A stretch of DNA of 64,000 nucleotides from SG-bin9 sp049323835 (GCA_049323835.1 JBMOOJ010000108.1:1-64000), one strand, 5' to 3'. Counted from the first letter of the stretch, positions 8,679 to 17,371 are shown. Translations and numbers: made by a program. The notes: generated by a model not told the origin, from the letters alone.

Positions 8679-9302
8679 TTGGAAAAAGCGCCGGACGCAT
8701 TCCGCACCATCAGCGAGGTCGCCGACGACCTCGACATTCCCCAGCACGTGCTTCGGTTCTGGGAGACGCGCTTCAGCCAGATCAAACCGATGAAGCGTTC
8801 GGGCGGGCGGCGCTATTACCGCCCCGACGATGTCGATCTGCTGAAGGGCATCCGCCACCTGCTCTACGGCGAGGGCTACACCATCCGCGGTGTCCAGCGC
8901 ATCCTGAAGGAGCAGGGCGTGCGGTCGGTGCAGGGACTGGCGAGCGGCGACGCCGCGGCTGACGCGCGGCCCCGCGGGATGGAGGCCGCGCGCGACGACG
9001 AGATCGATGAGACAATCGATCAGGGCGATGAGGACGAGATCGAGGACGAGGAGGAGGAAGAAATCGCGCCGCCGGTGGTGCGTGCGGCTCCGGCAGCTCC
9101 CCTCAAACCTCCCGAGCAGAGGACGGCCCGGGACAGCGCGCCCACCGTCACCGCGAGCCGGATACCGCCGGTCACGCTGGTCGAACCCGGCCGCGATGCC
9201 GCCAGCCGCATGAGCGCGGAGGAACGCAACAAGCTGAAAGCGGTGTTGCGCGAGCTTCAGGCGTGCCGTCAGATTCTGGACGAGGCGGTGAAGCGGACGT
9301 GA
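8679..9302 (+). CDS. MerR-family transcriptional regulator
   Basis: A 207-residue DNA-binding protein. The N-terminal winged helix-turn-helix is clear: FRTISEVADDLDIPQHVLRF (residues about 8-27) followed by the MerR wing GGRRYYRPDDVDLLKGIRHL. The second half is unusual for MerR proteins: a strongly acidic linker with runs of Asp and Glu, a proline-rich part and a short C-terminal helix. No metal- or drug-binding cysteines are visible. The start is a TTG at 8679, favoured because GGGAGGAG lies 6-7 bases upstream; an ATG at 8613 lacks a ribosome binding site. It follows ihfA as in other Rhizobiales; its targets are not known to me. Confidence 0.88.
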   Translation: MEKAPDAFRTISEVADDLDIPQHVLRFWETRFSQIKPMKRSGGRRYYRPDDVDLLKGIRHLLYGEGYTIRGVQRILKEQGVRSVQGLASGDAAADARPRGMEAARDDEIDETIDQGDEDEIEDEEEEEIAPPVVRAAPAAPLKPPEQRTARDSAPTVTASRIPPVTLVEPGRDAASRMSAEERNKLKAVLRELQACRQILDEAVKRT

Positions 9303-9323
9303 GAGGCCCTGAGCAGAACCGGC

Positions 9324-9617
9324 TCAGGGCTTGAACTCCTCCAGCAACTGCATCCAGATGATCGCATAAGCGATGAGGCCGCCGATGCCGAAGATCGCTG
9401 CAACCCACGTGGACTTGCGGGGAATGGCCAGCACGAAGGCCGGCACCATGCCGAACAGGAAAATGCCCGTCAGCGGCACCTGTGCGAGCCACTGAAACCC
9501 GCTGCCATCGCCGGCCGGCAGGCGTGAGATGTAGTTGAACGTGTAGATCCAGAACGCCGTGCCGGCGGTCGCGCAGGCGAGGGCGACATATCGGTAGCGC
9601 AAATCGCGTTCGGACAT
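9324..9617 (-). CDS. Small inner-membrane protein, function unknown
   Basis: A 97-residue hydrophobic protein with three predicted membrane segments: YVALACATAGTAFWIYTF, LTGIFLFGMVPAFVLAI and WVAAIFGIGGLIAYAIIW. I do not recognise a family. The start is uncertain: the ATG at 9617 (MSERDLRYR) gives a short charged N-terminus before the first segment, while an ATG at 9653 would add 12 residues; neither has a strong ribosome binding site. It ends 21 bases from the convergent MerR gene. Confidence 0.6.
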   Translation of the reverse strand: MSERDLRYRYVALACATAGTAFWIYTFNYISRLPAGDGSGFQWLAQVPLTGIFLFGMVPAFVLAIPRKSTWVAAIFGIGGLIAYAIIWMQLLEEFKP

Positions 9618-9752
9618 GCGGCTTTGGTCGCCGCAGGAGTGCGGGATGTTCAAACAGGCTATTTTTGCCTCGGAGGCCCGCTGCGGCTGCCGGTTTCCTG
9701 CCTTGCGCGCGGAGGGGATTTTCCCTAATCAGGCAGCGCCGCATACGGCAGT

Positions 9753-9830
9753 CGGAGCGTAGCGCAGCCCGGTTAGCGCACTAGTCTGGGGGACTAGGGG
9801 TCGTGGGTTCGAATCCCGCCGCTCCGACCA
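9753..9830 (+). tRNA. tRNA-Pro (anticodon GGG)
   Basis: A complete cloverleaf with a seven-base-pair acceptor stem CGGAGCG/CGCTCCG. The anticodon stem CTAGT/ACTAG encloses loop CTGGGGG (anticodon GGG, reads CCC/CCU), and the T arm carries TTCGAAT. The 3' CCA is encoded. Confidence 0.96.
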
Positions 9831-9860
9831 TTTCTTGGCCCGTGTTTGGCGATCTGACTG

Positions 9861-10433
9861 TCAGGACTGTGAACCCCGAACGACCAATCGCAAACAACGC
9901 TTGAACAGTTCCTCGTCCTCCTTCGACAGGGGACGCAGGATGGCCCGCTCCACCGACGCATCGCGAGGCATGACGCGATTGAGCATCGCCGCGCCATCCG
10001 TGGCGAGAAACAACTCGTATGCGCGCTGATCCTCCGCTGACGGACGCCGCTCGATCAGCCGGCGCGCGACAAGACGGTTCACCATTTCTGCGACCGTGAC
10101 ACGATCCATGAACAGATGCTCGGCCAGCATCTTCTGGCTGACCCCGGGCCGCTGGTAAACCGCGATCAATGTCGCTTTCTGCCGAGGCGTTATCTGCTCG
10201 TCGGAAAACTCACGCGCAAAAAGCTCCTCCGCCGCAAAATGCGCCCGGCGCAGCAGGTGCGAGACGATATTGTGCAACACGAAGCTATCGAGGATCGCGC
10301 GCACGTCGGGCGTCAAGTCGTCGGCCGGATCGCGTTTCGCCGGTTGTTTCGCCCTGACCGCGCGGCGCGCGCCAGGCGTGCGTTGACGTGCAGTGGAGCG
10401 AGTGCTCCGTCGCTTGACGGGCTTTTTGGTCAT
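9861..10433 (-). CDS. MarR-family transcriptional regulator
   Basis: A 190-residue winged-helix regulator. The first 35 residues are rich in Lys and Arg. The MarR domain covers roughly residues 50-185, with the recognition region YQRPGVSQKMLAEHLFMDRV followed by TVAEMVNRLVARRLIERRPS and the wing SAEDQRAYELFLATDGA. It is divergent from a Bug-type binding protein gene, and the 133 bases between them hold an 18-base palindrome (10522-10539). By analogy with MarR repressors, it probably represses that gene and perhaps itself until an aromatic or other small acid binds. The ligand is unknown. Confidence 0.9.
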   Translation of the reverse strand: MTKKPVKRRSTRSTARQRTPGARRAVRAKQPAKRDPADDLTPDVRAILDSFVLHNIVSHLLRRAHFAAEELFAREFSDEQITPRQKATLIAVYQRPGVSQKMLAEHLFMDRVTVAEMVNRLVARRLIERRPSAEDQRAYELFLATDGAAMLNRVMPRDASVERAILRPLSKEDEELFKRCLRLVVRGSQS

Positions 10434-10486
10434 GCCGGCCTATCTACCACCGGGAATAAACGCTCGCCAAGCTCCGATCCGGTTCC

Positions 10487-10515
10487 TTGACAGTCGAGAA
10501 AGTGACCTCTAGCTT
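10487..10515 (+). promoter_or_regulatory. Candidate promoter of the Bug protein gene at 10567
   Basis: TTGACA at 10487-10492 is separated by 17 bases from TAGCTT at 10510-10515. The -35 is perfect and the -10 is weak. Transcription would begin near 10522, inside the palindrome described next. Confidence 0.5.
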
Positions 10516-10521
10516 TTGAGA

Positions 10522-10539
10522 TAGGTCGTATACGTTCTA
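10522..10539. promoter_or_regulatory. Palindromic operator, probable MarR binding site
   Basis: TAGGTCGTATACGTTCTA is an 18-base imperfect palindrome (14 of 18 positions symmetric) around the perfect core CGTATACG. Its size and the CGTATACG core resemble operators of MarR regulators of aromatic-acid genes. It overlaps the predicted transcription start of the Bug gene and lies in the divergent interval beside the MarR gene. Confidence 0.6.
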
Positions 10540-10566
10540 ATTGATGAAGCCGTAATTGGAGGGGCC

Positions 10567-11538
10567 ATGTCCCAGACGCGCCGTCACTTTCTGCAAGGCA
10601 TCGCCGCATCGGCCGCACTGTGGTCGAGCGGTGCGTGGGCGAAGCCGTCGCTGGCCCGCATCGTCGTTGGCTTTGCTGCCGGCGGAACGCTCGATGTGAT
10701 CGCGCGCCGCATCGCCGACCAGCTTGGCGGCAAATACGCCGACTCGGTGATCGTCGAGGGGCGGACAGGAGCCGGTGGCCGCATCGCCATCGATACGACC
10801 AAGGTCGCCAACCCGGACGGCACCACCATCGTCCTGTCGCCATCGTCGCCGATCGTGATCTTCCCGCACGTCTACAAGAAGCTCAGCTACAATCCGCAGA
10901 CCGATCTGATCCCGATTACGCCGGTCTGCTCGAATGCGCAGACGTTCGTGGTGGGGCCGGGTGTTCCCGATCAAGTCAAGACGCTGAAGGACTTCATCGA
11001 CTGGGCGAAAGTAAACAAGACGGTCTATGCAACGCCTGCCGCCGGTTCGATCATGCATTTCCAGGGCACAGTGTTCGCACAGCAGGCCGGACTTGAGATG
11101 ACCCACGTTCCCTATCGCGGGATGGCGGCGATCTTGCCGGATCTGCTGTCGGGCGCGGTGGCGACATCGATGGCGGTGACCGGCGACATTCGCCAGCACG
11201 TGGAATCCGGCAAACTTCGCGCGCTTGCGGTGACGAGTGCGCAACGATCGAGATTCCTGCCGACAGTGCCGACGTTTGCAGAACTCGGCTTCGACAAGGT
11301 CACCGGCGTCGACTGGTATGGCCTGTTCGCGCCCGCCAAGACGCCGCAGCCGGTTATCGAAGATCTGCAGAAACAGGTTCACGCCGCTCTGAAGGCGAAG
11401 CCGGTGACGGAGTTTCTCGAGCAGATGGGCTTTGACAGCTACGCATTGGAATCGGCGCAGCTTGCGAGCCGCATTCGCGAGGAGACGGCGCGCTGGGCGC
11501 CGATCGTGAAACAGTCGGGATTTGAACTGGACAACTGA
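10567..11538 (+). CDS. Bug-family (TctC) periplasmic solute-binding protein
   Basis: The second Bug/TctC-type binding protein of the window, 323 residues. The N-terminus MSQTRRHFLQGIAASAALW is a twin-arginine signal peptide. Family features include IVVGFAAGGTLDVIARRIAD, a VIVEGRTGAGGRIAIDT segment and MTHVPYRGMAAILPDLLSG. GGAGGGG precedes the ATG. The gene is divergent from a MarR regulator with an operator-like palindrome between them, suggesting induction by the substrate or a metabolite. No membrane subunits are adjacent. It ends opposite the propeller gene with a hairpin between them. Confidence 0.9.
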   Translation: MSQTRRHFLQGIAASAALWSSGAWAKPSLARIVVGFAAGGTLDVIARRIADQLGGKYADSVIVEGRTGAGGRIAIDTTKVANPDGTTIVLSPSSPIVIFPHVYKKLSYNPQTDLIPITPVCSNAQTFVVGPGVPDQVKTLKDFIDWAKVNKTVYATPAAGSIMHFQGTVFAQQAGLEMTHVPYRGMAAILPDLLSGAVATSMAVTGDIRQHVESGKLRALAVTSAQRSRFLPTVPTFAELGFDKVTGVDWYGLFAPAKTPQPVIEDLQKQVHAALKAKPVTEFLEQMGFDSYALESAQLASRIREETARWAPIVKQSGFELDN

Positions 11539-11546
11539 CCGCGAAC

Positions 11547-11576
11547 AGACGGCGCGCGCTTTCGTCCGCGCCGTCT
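11547..11576. terminator. Hairpin between convergent genes
   Basis: A ten-base-pair stem AGACGGCGCG/CGCGCCGTCT encloses a ten-base loop. There is no clear T-run on either side, so termination is likely only partly intrinsic. Its position between two convergent stops supports a bidirectional role. Confidence 0.55.
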
Positions 11577-11584
11577 GACTGGCT

Positions 11585-12226
11585 TTACTTCGCGGTGCGC
11601 TTCGGGCGGCGAATGGCGCGAACCTTGCCGCTGTTGCCGCCGCCGGCGAACAGCCGGTCGCCGCCGTCGGACTCAAGACCCGAGACGCCGGTGCCGGCGG
11701 GCATCTTCAGAAGCTCCAGCACCTCGCCGGTCTGCGGATCGATGCGGCGCAGGTCGCTCTCTTCGCCTTCCCAGGTGCCGTGCCAGAGCTCACCGTCAAC
11801 CCATGTCACGCCGGTGACCATGCGCTTCGACTCGATGGTGCGAATGACGGCGCCGGTGTCCGGATCGAGCTGATGGATCTTGCGATCGCGGTGCTGGCCG
11901 ATCCAGAGCGAGCCTTCGGCCCAGGCAAGGCCCGAGTTGGCGCCGGGGGGCGCCGGGATCGTCTTGATGATGCGCCCCGTCTTCGGATCGATTGTCTGAA
12001 TGCGGTCTTCGGCGATCTGATAAAGATACGTTCCATCGAACGCCGTGCCCGCATGCGCGGCGACGTCGATCGCACGCTGCGTCTTGCCGCTCTCCGGATC
12101 AAGCGCGTTCAGCTTGTCGCCGGTGGCAAACCACACGCTCTCGCCGTCGAACGTCAGGCCGTGCACTTGATCAACGCCCGGGAAGGGGCCGTACTCGCGG
12201 ATGATTTCGGCTGCAGATGACTTCAT
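11585..12226 (-). CDS. Beta-propeller (YncE/NHL-like) repeat protein, unknown function
   Basis: A 213-residue protein made of about four to five repeats of a propeller blade, each containing a pattern such as LDPESGKTQRAIDV, IDPKTGRIIKTI, LDPDTGAVIRTIES and IDPQTGEVLELLKM. Trp-containing strands like LAWAEGSLWIGQ and VTWVDGELWHGTW lie between them. No signal peptide is visible, so it is probably cytoplasmic. The repeats resemble glutaminyl cyclotransferase-like or streptogramin-lyase-like propellers, but the protein is shorter than those. It lies 39 bases downstream of a TPR/helix-turn-helix gene on the same strand and is probably co-transcribed with it. I cannot assign a reaction. Confidence 0.75.
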   Translation of the reverse strand: MKSSAAEIIREYGPFPGVDQVHGLTFDGESVWFATGDKLNALDPESGKTQRAIDVAAHAGTAFDGTYLYQIAEDRIQTIDPKTGRIIKTIPAPPGANSGLAWAEGSLWIGQHRDRKIHQLDPDTGAVIRTIESKRMVTGVTWVDGELWHGTWEGEESDLRRIDPQTGEVLELLKMPAGTGVSGLESDGGDRLFAGGGNSGKVRAIRRPKRTAK

Positions 12227-12265
12227 GGTGTGAATTCCTTTTGGTCAGGTTGCGATGACCGACCA

Positions 12266-13486
12266 CTAACTCCCCGGCAGCGGACCCGGGAGTAACAAGG
12301 TTGACGGGAACCCCGGCACCGGCGGCGTCATCCAGCGGCGTGCGCGGCCGCGGCCAATTCCCTGCACCTTGCCTGCGGCGGACAGCGTATCGAGCGCGCG
12401 TTGAATCGTGCGCGGGCTCGCGCCAAGTGCGATTGCGAGCGCCGAACTCGACCATGACTCACCATCGGCAAGGAACGCGAGCACCTCGCCGTGCGGCTCA
12501 TCGACCGGCGGTGCGAGCACGGCGACATCGCGGCCGCGTTTCGGCGTCAGCGCGAATCCTTGTTTGGTCGCGCTGATCTGTGCAAGCGGTTTCAGTTCGG
12601 CGCGCAGGCGTCCAATCTCGACGCGCAATCGTGCGCGATGGGACTCGTCTGCGTGCTTCGCGCGGAACGCGCGGGCGAGCAGCACGTCGCGGGACACATC
12701 CGCCGGCCATGCTTCGGCGAGCGCGCGGGCCAATGCGAGCAACACAGGACGTGTCGTCAGCGAGATGATGGTGCCGCCATCACGCACGACGTGGCGGCAT
12801 GCGTCGATCACGAGCGTCTTCGACGCGAGCAGCGCTTCGACCTCTTCAAGCAGGAGCACTCGCTCTTCACCGCGCGCGATCAGGCGCGCAGCGGGTGATG
12901 TGAGAACCAGCGCTGCGCTGTCCACTTCCGCTGTGAGCGAAGGATGATCGGCCATGCATGCGGCTTTCCCGGCACGCGCGAGCGCCGCGCGCGCCTCGCT
13001 TGTCCGCAGCCGCCGGATGGCGATGCCGGCCGCCACGAGTTCGTGCGCGGCTTTCAACATCGGCGGGAGCGGCGATGGGTCGAACCCCGCGAGCGTTTGC
13101 TCCGCCTCGTCGAGTTGCCCGATCAGCACGAGGAGACGCGCTTTCAGATTGCGTGCGTGCGCGGCGTTGGCGTGATCGCCGTGGCCTTCGAGCGTGGCCC
13201 GCGCGGTGGTGAGCGCCTTGGTCGGCCAGCTCAGGTCGCGCGAGACGAGGGCAATCTCGGCCTCCGCCACGATGCAGCGGGCGCGGGCGACAGCCTCCTT
13301 CGGGCTGAACGCGCGAATGGCCCGCTTGAGCAGTGCCTTCGCCCGGTCGAGGTCGCCCAGCTGCGCCATGGCGATGCCGCGCAGTGCCAGCGCCGGGGCG
13401 TCGTCGCGCAGCGCCACCCGCTTCAGCGCGCCGAGCGCATCGCCCACGGCCAGTGCCCGTGCGGCTGCCGTGATCAGCGAGTCCAT
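12266..13486 (-). CDS. TPR-like / winged-helix regulatory protein, uncharacterised
   Basis: A 406-residue protein with three visible parts. Residues about 1-190 are helical and Ala/Leu-rich with tetratricopeptide-like pairs (ALALRGIAMAQLGDLDRAKA). Residues about 255-310 resemble a winged-helix effector domain of the OmpR/SARP kind (VSRDVLLARAFRAKHADESH, then RARLRVEIGRLRAELKPL). The C-terminus is a classic helix-turn-helix, SSSALAIALGASPRTIQRAL, with a glycine/arginine wing (GIGRGRARRW). It is probably a transcription factor. The small propeller protein follows in the same operon, so that protein may be its target or partner. No sensory ligand site is obvious. Confidence 0.72.
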   Translation of the reverse strand: MDSLITAAARALAVGDALGALKRVALRDDAPALALRGIAMAQLGDLDRAKALLKRAIRAFSPKEAVARARCIVAEAEIALVSRDLSWPTKALTTARATLEGHGDHANAAHARNLKARLLVLIGQLDEAEQTLAGFDPSPLPPMLKAAHELVAAGIAIRRLRTSEARAALARAGKAACMADHPSLTAEVDSAALVLTSPAARLIARGEERVLLLEEVEALLASKTLVIDACRHVVRDGGTIISLTTRPVLLALARALAEAWPADVSRDVLLARAFRAKHADESHRARLRVEIGRLRAELKPLAQISATKQGFALTPKRGRDVAVLAPPVDEPHGEVLAFLADGESWSSSALAIALGASPRTIQRALDTLSAAGKVQGIGRGRARRWMTPPVPGFPSTLLLPGPLPGS

Positions 13487-13614
13487 CGCAATCCCGTCAC
13501 ACTTGTTGCTCCTGAGCGCCCGGATACCGGTCCTAGTCTATCTCGCAATGGGCATCCAGCGGGCCGTTCGGGAACGGCACGGCGGATACCCGGTTCCAGC
13601 AACGGGAGCGTCGG

Positions 13615-13872
13615 ATGGATGTATCGAAGGATGAGTTTGGGCTGGTGGAACTGCTGCGCTACGCGGCCGCGCCGACGTTTGCCGTCATGGCGCTGGCATC
13701 GGCGGCCTCAGGCGGTCCGCTGGACGCCGTCTGCGGGTCGGGATCGCCGCTCACCGGCATGGGTGCGATGTACACGCTGATGAGCGTGTTCCATGCCGGG
13801 CCGTGGTTGAGGCTGGTCGCCGGCTGGCGCGGGGCCAACCGGCGTCCCGAGCAGGTTACACCCGCTCGATGA
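13615..13872 (+). CDS. Small hypothetical membrane protein
   Basis: An 85-residue product with one or two weak hydrophobic stretches (FAVMALASAASGGPLDAVCG and MYTLMSVFHAGPWLRLVAGW). Codon use matches the surrounding genes. GGGAGCG lies upstream of the ATG. The last 17 bases overlap the end of the thiolase gene on the other strand. I recognise no family; it is supported by its start signal and by filling an otherwise empty interval. Confidence 0.5.
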   Translation: MDVSKDEFGLVELLRYAAAPTFAVMALASAASGGPLDAVCGSGSPLTGMGAMYTLMSVFHAGPWLRLVAGWRGANRRPEQVTPAR

Positions 13873-15088
13873 TGATCGCGGGCGCCATGCCACCGGCCGC
13901 GCACATGGTGACGAGGCCGCGCTTGAGGTTGCGGCGCTCCAGTTCGTCGAGAACCGTGCCAATCAGGATCGAGCCGGTGGCGCCGATCGGATGGCCGAGC
14001 GCGATCGAGCCGCCGTTGACGTTCACTTTCGAACGGTCAAGCTTGAGGTCGCGGATGTACTTCTCTGCCACGACCGCGAACGCCTCGTTGATCTCGAACA
14101 GATCGATGTCGTCGAGTTCGAGCCCGGCCTTCGCCAGCACCTTGCGGGTGGCGGGGACGGGCGCGTTCAGCATCAATGTCGGCGAGTCGCCCATGTTGGC
14201 GATGGCGACGACCTTCGCGCGCGGCTTCAGGCCATGCGCCTTGGCGTAGCTGGGCGAGGCGAGCAGCACCGCGGCCGAACCATCGACCACGCCGGACGAG
14301 TTGCCGGCGTGATGGATGAAGTTGATGTCGAGATCCGGATACTTTTCTAGGATCAGCTTGCGATAGGTCGTGCCCTTGTCGTCGAGCGCGTAGTCGGCGA
14401 TCGCGGGGAAGGCAGCCTTCAGCGCGGCGAGGCCTTCCAGTGTCGTCTGCGGGCGCGGATACTCTTCTTTGTCGAGTGCGAGCGAACCGTCTTCGTGATA
14501 GACGGGCACGACGCTCTTCTTGAAATAGCCGTTGGCGATTGCGTTTCCCGCACGCTTCTGGCTTTCCAGCGCGAGCTTGTCCGTGTCCTCGCGGGTGATG
14601 CCTTCCAGCGTCGCGATGGCATCGGCGCAGACGCCCTGATGCGACTGCGGATGCTTCGCGCGCAAACGAAGATTGCCCGAGTCCATCATCATCGGTCCGT
14701 CGCCGCGGCGCGTTGCCATCGACATCTTCTCGGTGCCGCCGGCGATGACGAGATCCTCGAGACCGGCCATGATCGAGGCGGCCGCCATGTTGACCGAGGT
14801 GATGCCCGAGCCGCAGAAGCGGTCCAGCGTCACGCCGCTGGCGCGAATGTCGTAGCCGGCGTCAAGCGCCGACATGCGGCCGATGTCGCCCGACTGCGGG
14901 CCGACCTGGGCGCTGGTGCCCCAGATGATGTCGTCGACATCGCCGGTGTTGATGCCGGTGCGCTCGGCGAGCGCTTTCAGCACGGTCGCGCCGAGCTGCT
15001 GCGGATGAATTTCGGACAAGGCGCCTTTGCCGGCCTTGCCGACGCCGCGCGGGGTCCGGCAGGCATCGATGATAAGAGCTTCGGGCAT
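13856..15088 (-). CDS. Acetyl-CoA acetyltransferase (thiolase)
   Basis: A thiolase of 410 residues that cleaves 3-ketoacyl-CoA with CoA, or condenses two acyl-CoA molecules. The nucleophilic Cys92 is in DRFCGSGITS. The C-terminal catalytic motifs are GHPIGATGS and MCAAGGMAPA, which provide His and the second Cys. The start is the ATG at 15088 (MPEALIIDACRTPRG) with GGAG 10 bases upstream; an ATG at 15163 would add 25 unrelated residues. It lies 25 bases after a short-chain dehydrogenase of the 3-hydroxyacyl-CoA type, so the pair can carry out the last two steps of beta-oxidation. The acyl chain specificity cannot be told from sequence alone. Confidence 0.93.
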   Translation of the reverse strand: MPEALIIDACRTPRGVGKAGKGALSEIHPQQLGATVLKALAERTGINTGDVDDIIWGTSAQVGPQSGDIGRMSALDAGYDIRASGVTLDRFCGSGITSVNMAAASIMAGLEDLVIAGGTEKMSMATRRGDGPMMMDSGNLRLRAKHPQSHQGVCADAIATLEGITREDTDKLALESQKRAGNAIANGYFKKSVVPVYHEDGSLALDKEEYPRPQTTLEGLAALKAAFPAIADYALDDKGTTYRKLILEKYPDLDINFIHHAGNSSGVVDGSAAVLLASPSYAKAHGLKPRAKVVAIANMGDSPTLMLNAPVPATRKVLAKAGLELDDIDLFEINEAFAVVAEKYIRDLKLDRSKVNVNGGSIALGHPIGATGSILIGTVLDELERRNLKRGLVTMCAAGGMAPAIIIERV

Positions 15089-15113
15089 CGTGATTGCTCC
15101 AGTTGATGTTGGG

Positions 15114-15896
15114 TTAGCGCGGGGCCATGCGGATCGCTCCGTCGAGACGGACGTCTTCGCCATTGAAGTAACCGCAGGTGATCATGGTGTGCGCGAGCTG
15201 CGCATATTCCTCCGGCCGGCCGAGACGGCGCGGGAAGGGCACCTGCGCGCCGAGCGCCGCCTTCACGTGTTCCGGCGCGCGCGCCAGCAGCGGCGTGTCG
15301 AAGATGCCGGGCAAAATCGTGTTGACGCGGATGCCTTCGCTTGAGAGATCGCGCGCGACAGTGAGCGTCAGGCCGACAACACCGGCTTTCGAAGCCGTGT
15401 AGGCGACCTGACCGATCTGGCCATCTTCGGCCGCAACCGACGCCGTGTTGACGATGGCGCCGCGATCGCCGTCCGGCAGCGGATCGAGGGTCAGCATGCC
15501 GGCCGCGCTCTTGGTGATGCAGCGGAAGGTGCCGATCAGGTTGATCTGGATGATCCGCTCGAAATTCTCCAGCGGATATTCCTTGATCGCACGGGTTTCC
15601 TTGTCGCGCGAAACGGTCTTCACCGAGCCGCCGACACCTGCGCAGTTGACGAGGATGCGCTCCTGGCCGATCGCCTTTCGCGCCTTCGCGAAGGCCTCGT
15701 CGACTTCAGGTGTGGAGGTGACGTTAACCTTGCAGAACACGCCGCCGATTTCCTTTGCCAGCGGCTCGCCGAGGTCGGCATTGAGGTCGAAGAGCGCAAC
15801 CTTGACGCCGTCGGCTGCAAGCCGTCGCGCGGTCGCGGCACCTAGCCCCGAGGCGCCGCCGGTAATGACGGCGGAAATCGATGAATCCAGTTTCAC
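15114..15896 (-). CDS. Short-chain dehydrogenase, 3-hydroxyacyl-CoA dehydrogenase type
   Basis: A 260-residue NAD-dependent SDR resembling the HSD17B10/type II 3-hydroxyacyl-CoA dehydrogenases. The Rossmann motif is TGGASGLGAATARRLA. The NAD-selecting Asp follows beta-2 (ALFDLNAD), and the catalytic pair is Tyr and Lys in YTASK. The start is a GTG at 15896, chosen because GGAGA lies 10 bases upstream and the next residues (KLDSSISAVITGG) match the family start. It precedes the thiolase gene on the same strand, forming a likely operon for 3-hydroxyacyl-CoA oxidation and thiolysis. Confidence 0.9.
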   Translation of the reverse strand: MKLDSSISAVITGGASGLGAATARRLAADGVKVALFDLNADLGEPLAKEIGGVFCKVNVTSTPEVDEAFAKARKAIGQERILVNCAGVGGSVKTVSRDKETRAIKEYPLENFERIIQINLIGTFRCITKSAAGMLTLDPLPDGDRGAIVNTASVAAEDGQIGQVAYTASKAGVVGLTLTVARDLSSEGIRVNTILPGIFDTPLLARAPEHVKAALGAQVPFPRRLGRPEEYAQLAHTMITCGYFNGEDVRLDGAIRMAPR

Positions 15897-16037
15897 GATG
15901 ACGTATCTCCTGTCGCGCCGGCGCTGTGCGGCGCACAGGGACGTTAGGCGCAGCGCCGTGAAATGACCCGTGCAAAAGTGCAACAATGTCTTGCGAACAG
16001 CGCATGGGCGCGTGTCCTTGCGGCGCCGAGCAGTCCG

Positions 16038-17360
16038 CTACTTCGCAACGCCAAAGAACAGGTTCGGAAAGTAGAGCGCAATGCTGGGGAACAGAATAAT
16101 AATGAGAACACCGACGAGCGTTACCAACACGTAAGGGATCACGGACCAGTAGATATCCGCCATCGTGACTTCAGGCGGCGCAACGCTCTTGAGGTAGAAC
16201 AGATTGAAGCCGAAGGGCGGCGTCATGTAACCGATCTCCATCATGATGATGAAGAGCACGCCAAACCAGATCGGGTCGAAGTTATGCGCCTGCACGACAG
16301 GCAAGAAAACTGGCAGCGTGATCAGCATGATGCCAACGGGATCGAGCACCATCCCGAGAATCAGCAGCACGAACATCATGAACGCAAGCGCACCCCACTT
16401 GCCGCCAGGTACCAGCGACATCAGATGGTTCATGAGGTCGTTGGCGCCGAGTGTTGTGTAGGCCGTCGAAAACGCATGAGCAGCAAACAGAATCCACATG
16501 ATGAGCGCGGTGAGCCGCAGCGTCTGTATCGCAGCATCGCTCAGAACGTCCATCGACAGCTTCCGGTGAACAGCTGAAGCGACCAGTGCGCCGAACACGC
16601 CGAGGGCGGCAGCCTCCGTCGGCGTTGCGAAGCCGCCGAAGATGGCGCCGAGCACAAGAAACACGATGAATAGCGGCAGGAACACAGCCCGGAGGGACGA
16701 TATTCGCGCCTGCCAGCTGCCGCGTTCTTCAATTGGCAGTGCCGGGGCGAGGGACGGCTGTAGCCATGCGCGCACGCCGATGTAGATCGAGACCAGAACG
16801 AACAACAGAATTCCTGGACCGATACCGGACGCAAACAGCCGCCCGACGGACACCTCAGTCAACAACGCATACAGCACCATCAAAATCGACGGTGGAATCA
16901 GAATGCCCCAGCCGCCGCCACAGTTGATCGCGCCGACGGCGAGCCGTTTGTCGTAGCCGCGCTCGAGCATGCGAGGCAGCGCAATCGTTCCCATCGTGAC
17001 GACTGCGGCGCCGCTGATGCCGCTCATGGCGGCGAAGATCGCGCAGATCGCGACCGTGCCGATGGCGAGGCCGCCGCGCAGCGCCCCGAACCAGACGTGC
17101 ATCATCCGGTAAAGATCATGTGCAACACCGGATTTCTCGAGCAACATCGCCATATACACGTACATGGGAATCGCGATCAGCGTGAAACTGGTCATCGAAT
17201 CCCAGAATTTCGAGGCGACGATGTAGAACCCGACCGGTCCCATCGTGAAATAGAGAAAGATGACGGAGATGCCGCCGAGAGTGAAAACCAGCGGCGTGCC
17301 GACGAACAGGAAGAAAAGCAGCGAGCCAAAAAAAAGGAGGGTCAAAAGTTCGACTGACAC
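16038..17360 (-). CDS. TRAP transporter large membrane subunit (DctM type)
   Basis: The channel-forming subunit of a tripartite ATP-independent periplasmic transporter, which uses an ion gradient to import organic acids. The 440-residue protein is hydrophobic throughout, with 11-12 segments. It shows DctM features such as FAAMSGISGAAVVTMGTIAL, NCGGGWGILIPPSILMVLYA and FATPTEAAALGVFGALVAS. The start was placed at a GTG at 17360 (VSVELLTLLFFGS), 11 bases after the small-subunit stop; the frame is open further upstream but does not resemble the family there. It is the last of three genes: binding protein, small subunit, large subunit. Confidence 0.93.
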   Translation of the reverse strand: MSVELLTLLFFGSLLFFLFVGTPLVFTLGGISVIFLYFTMGPVGFYIVASKFWDSMTSFTLIAIPMYVYMAMLLEKSGVAHDLYRMMHVWFGALRGGLAIGTVAICAIFAAMSGISGAAVVTMGTIALPRMLERGYDKRLAVGAINCGGGWGILIPPSILMVLYALLTEVSVGRLFASGIGPGILLFVLVSIYIGVRAWLQPSLAPALPIEERGSWQARISSLRAVFLPLFIVFLVLGAIFGGFATPTEAAALGVFGALVASAVHRKLSMDVLSDAAIQTLRLTALIMWILFAAHAFSTAYTTLGANDLMNHLMSLVPGGKWGALAFMMFVLLILGMVLDPVGIMLITLPVFLPVVQAHNFDPIWFGVLFIIMMEIGYMTPPFGFNLFYLKSVAPPEVTMADIYWSVIPYVLVTLVGVLIIILFPSIALYFPNLFFGVAK

Positions 17361-17371
17361 GTGCGATCCGA

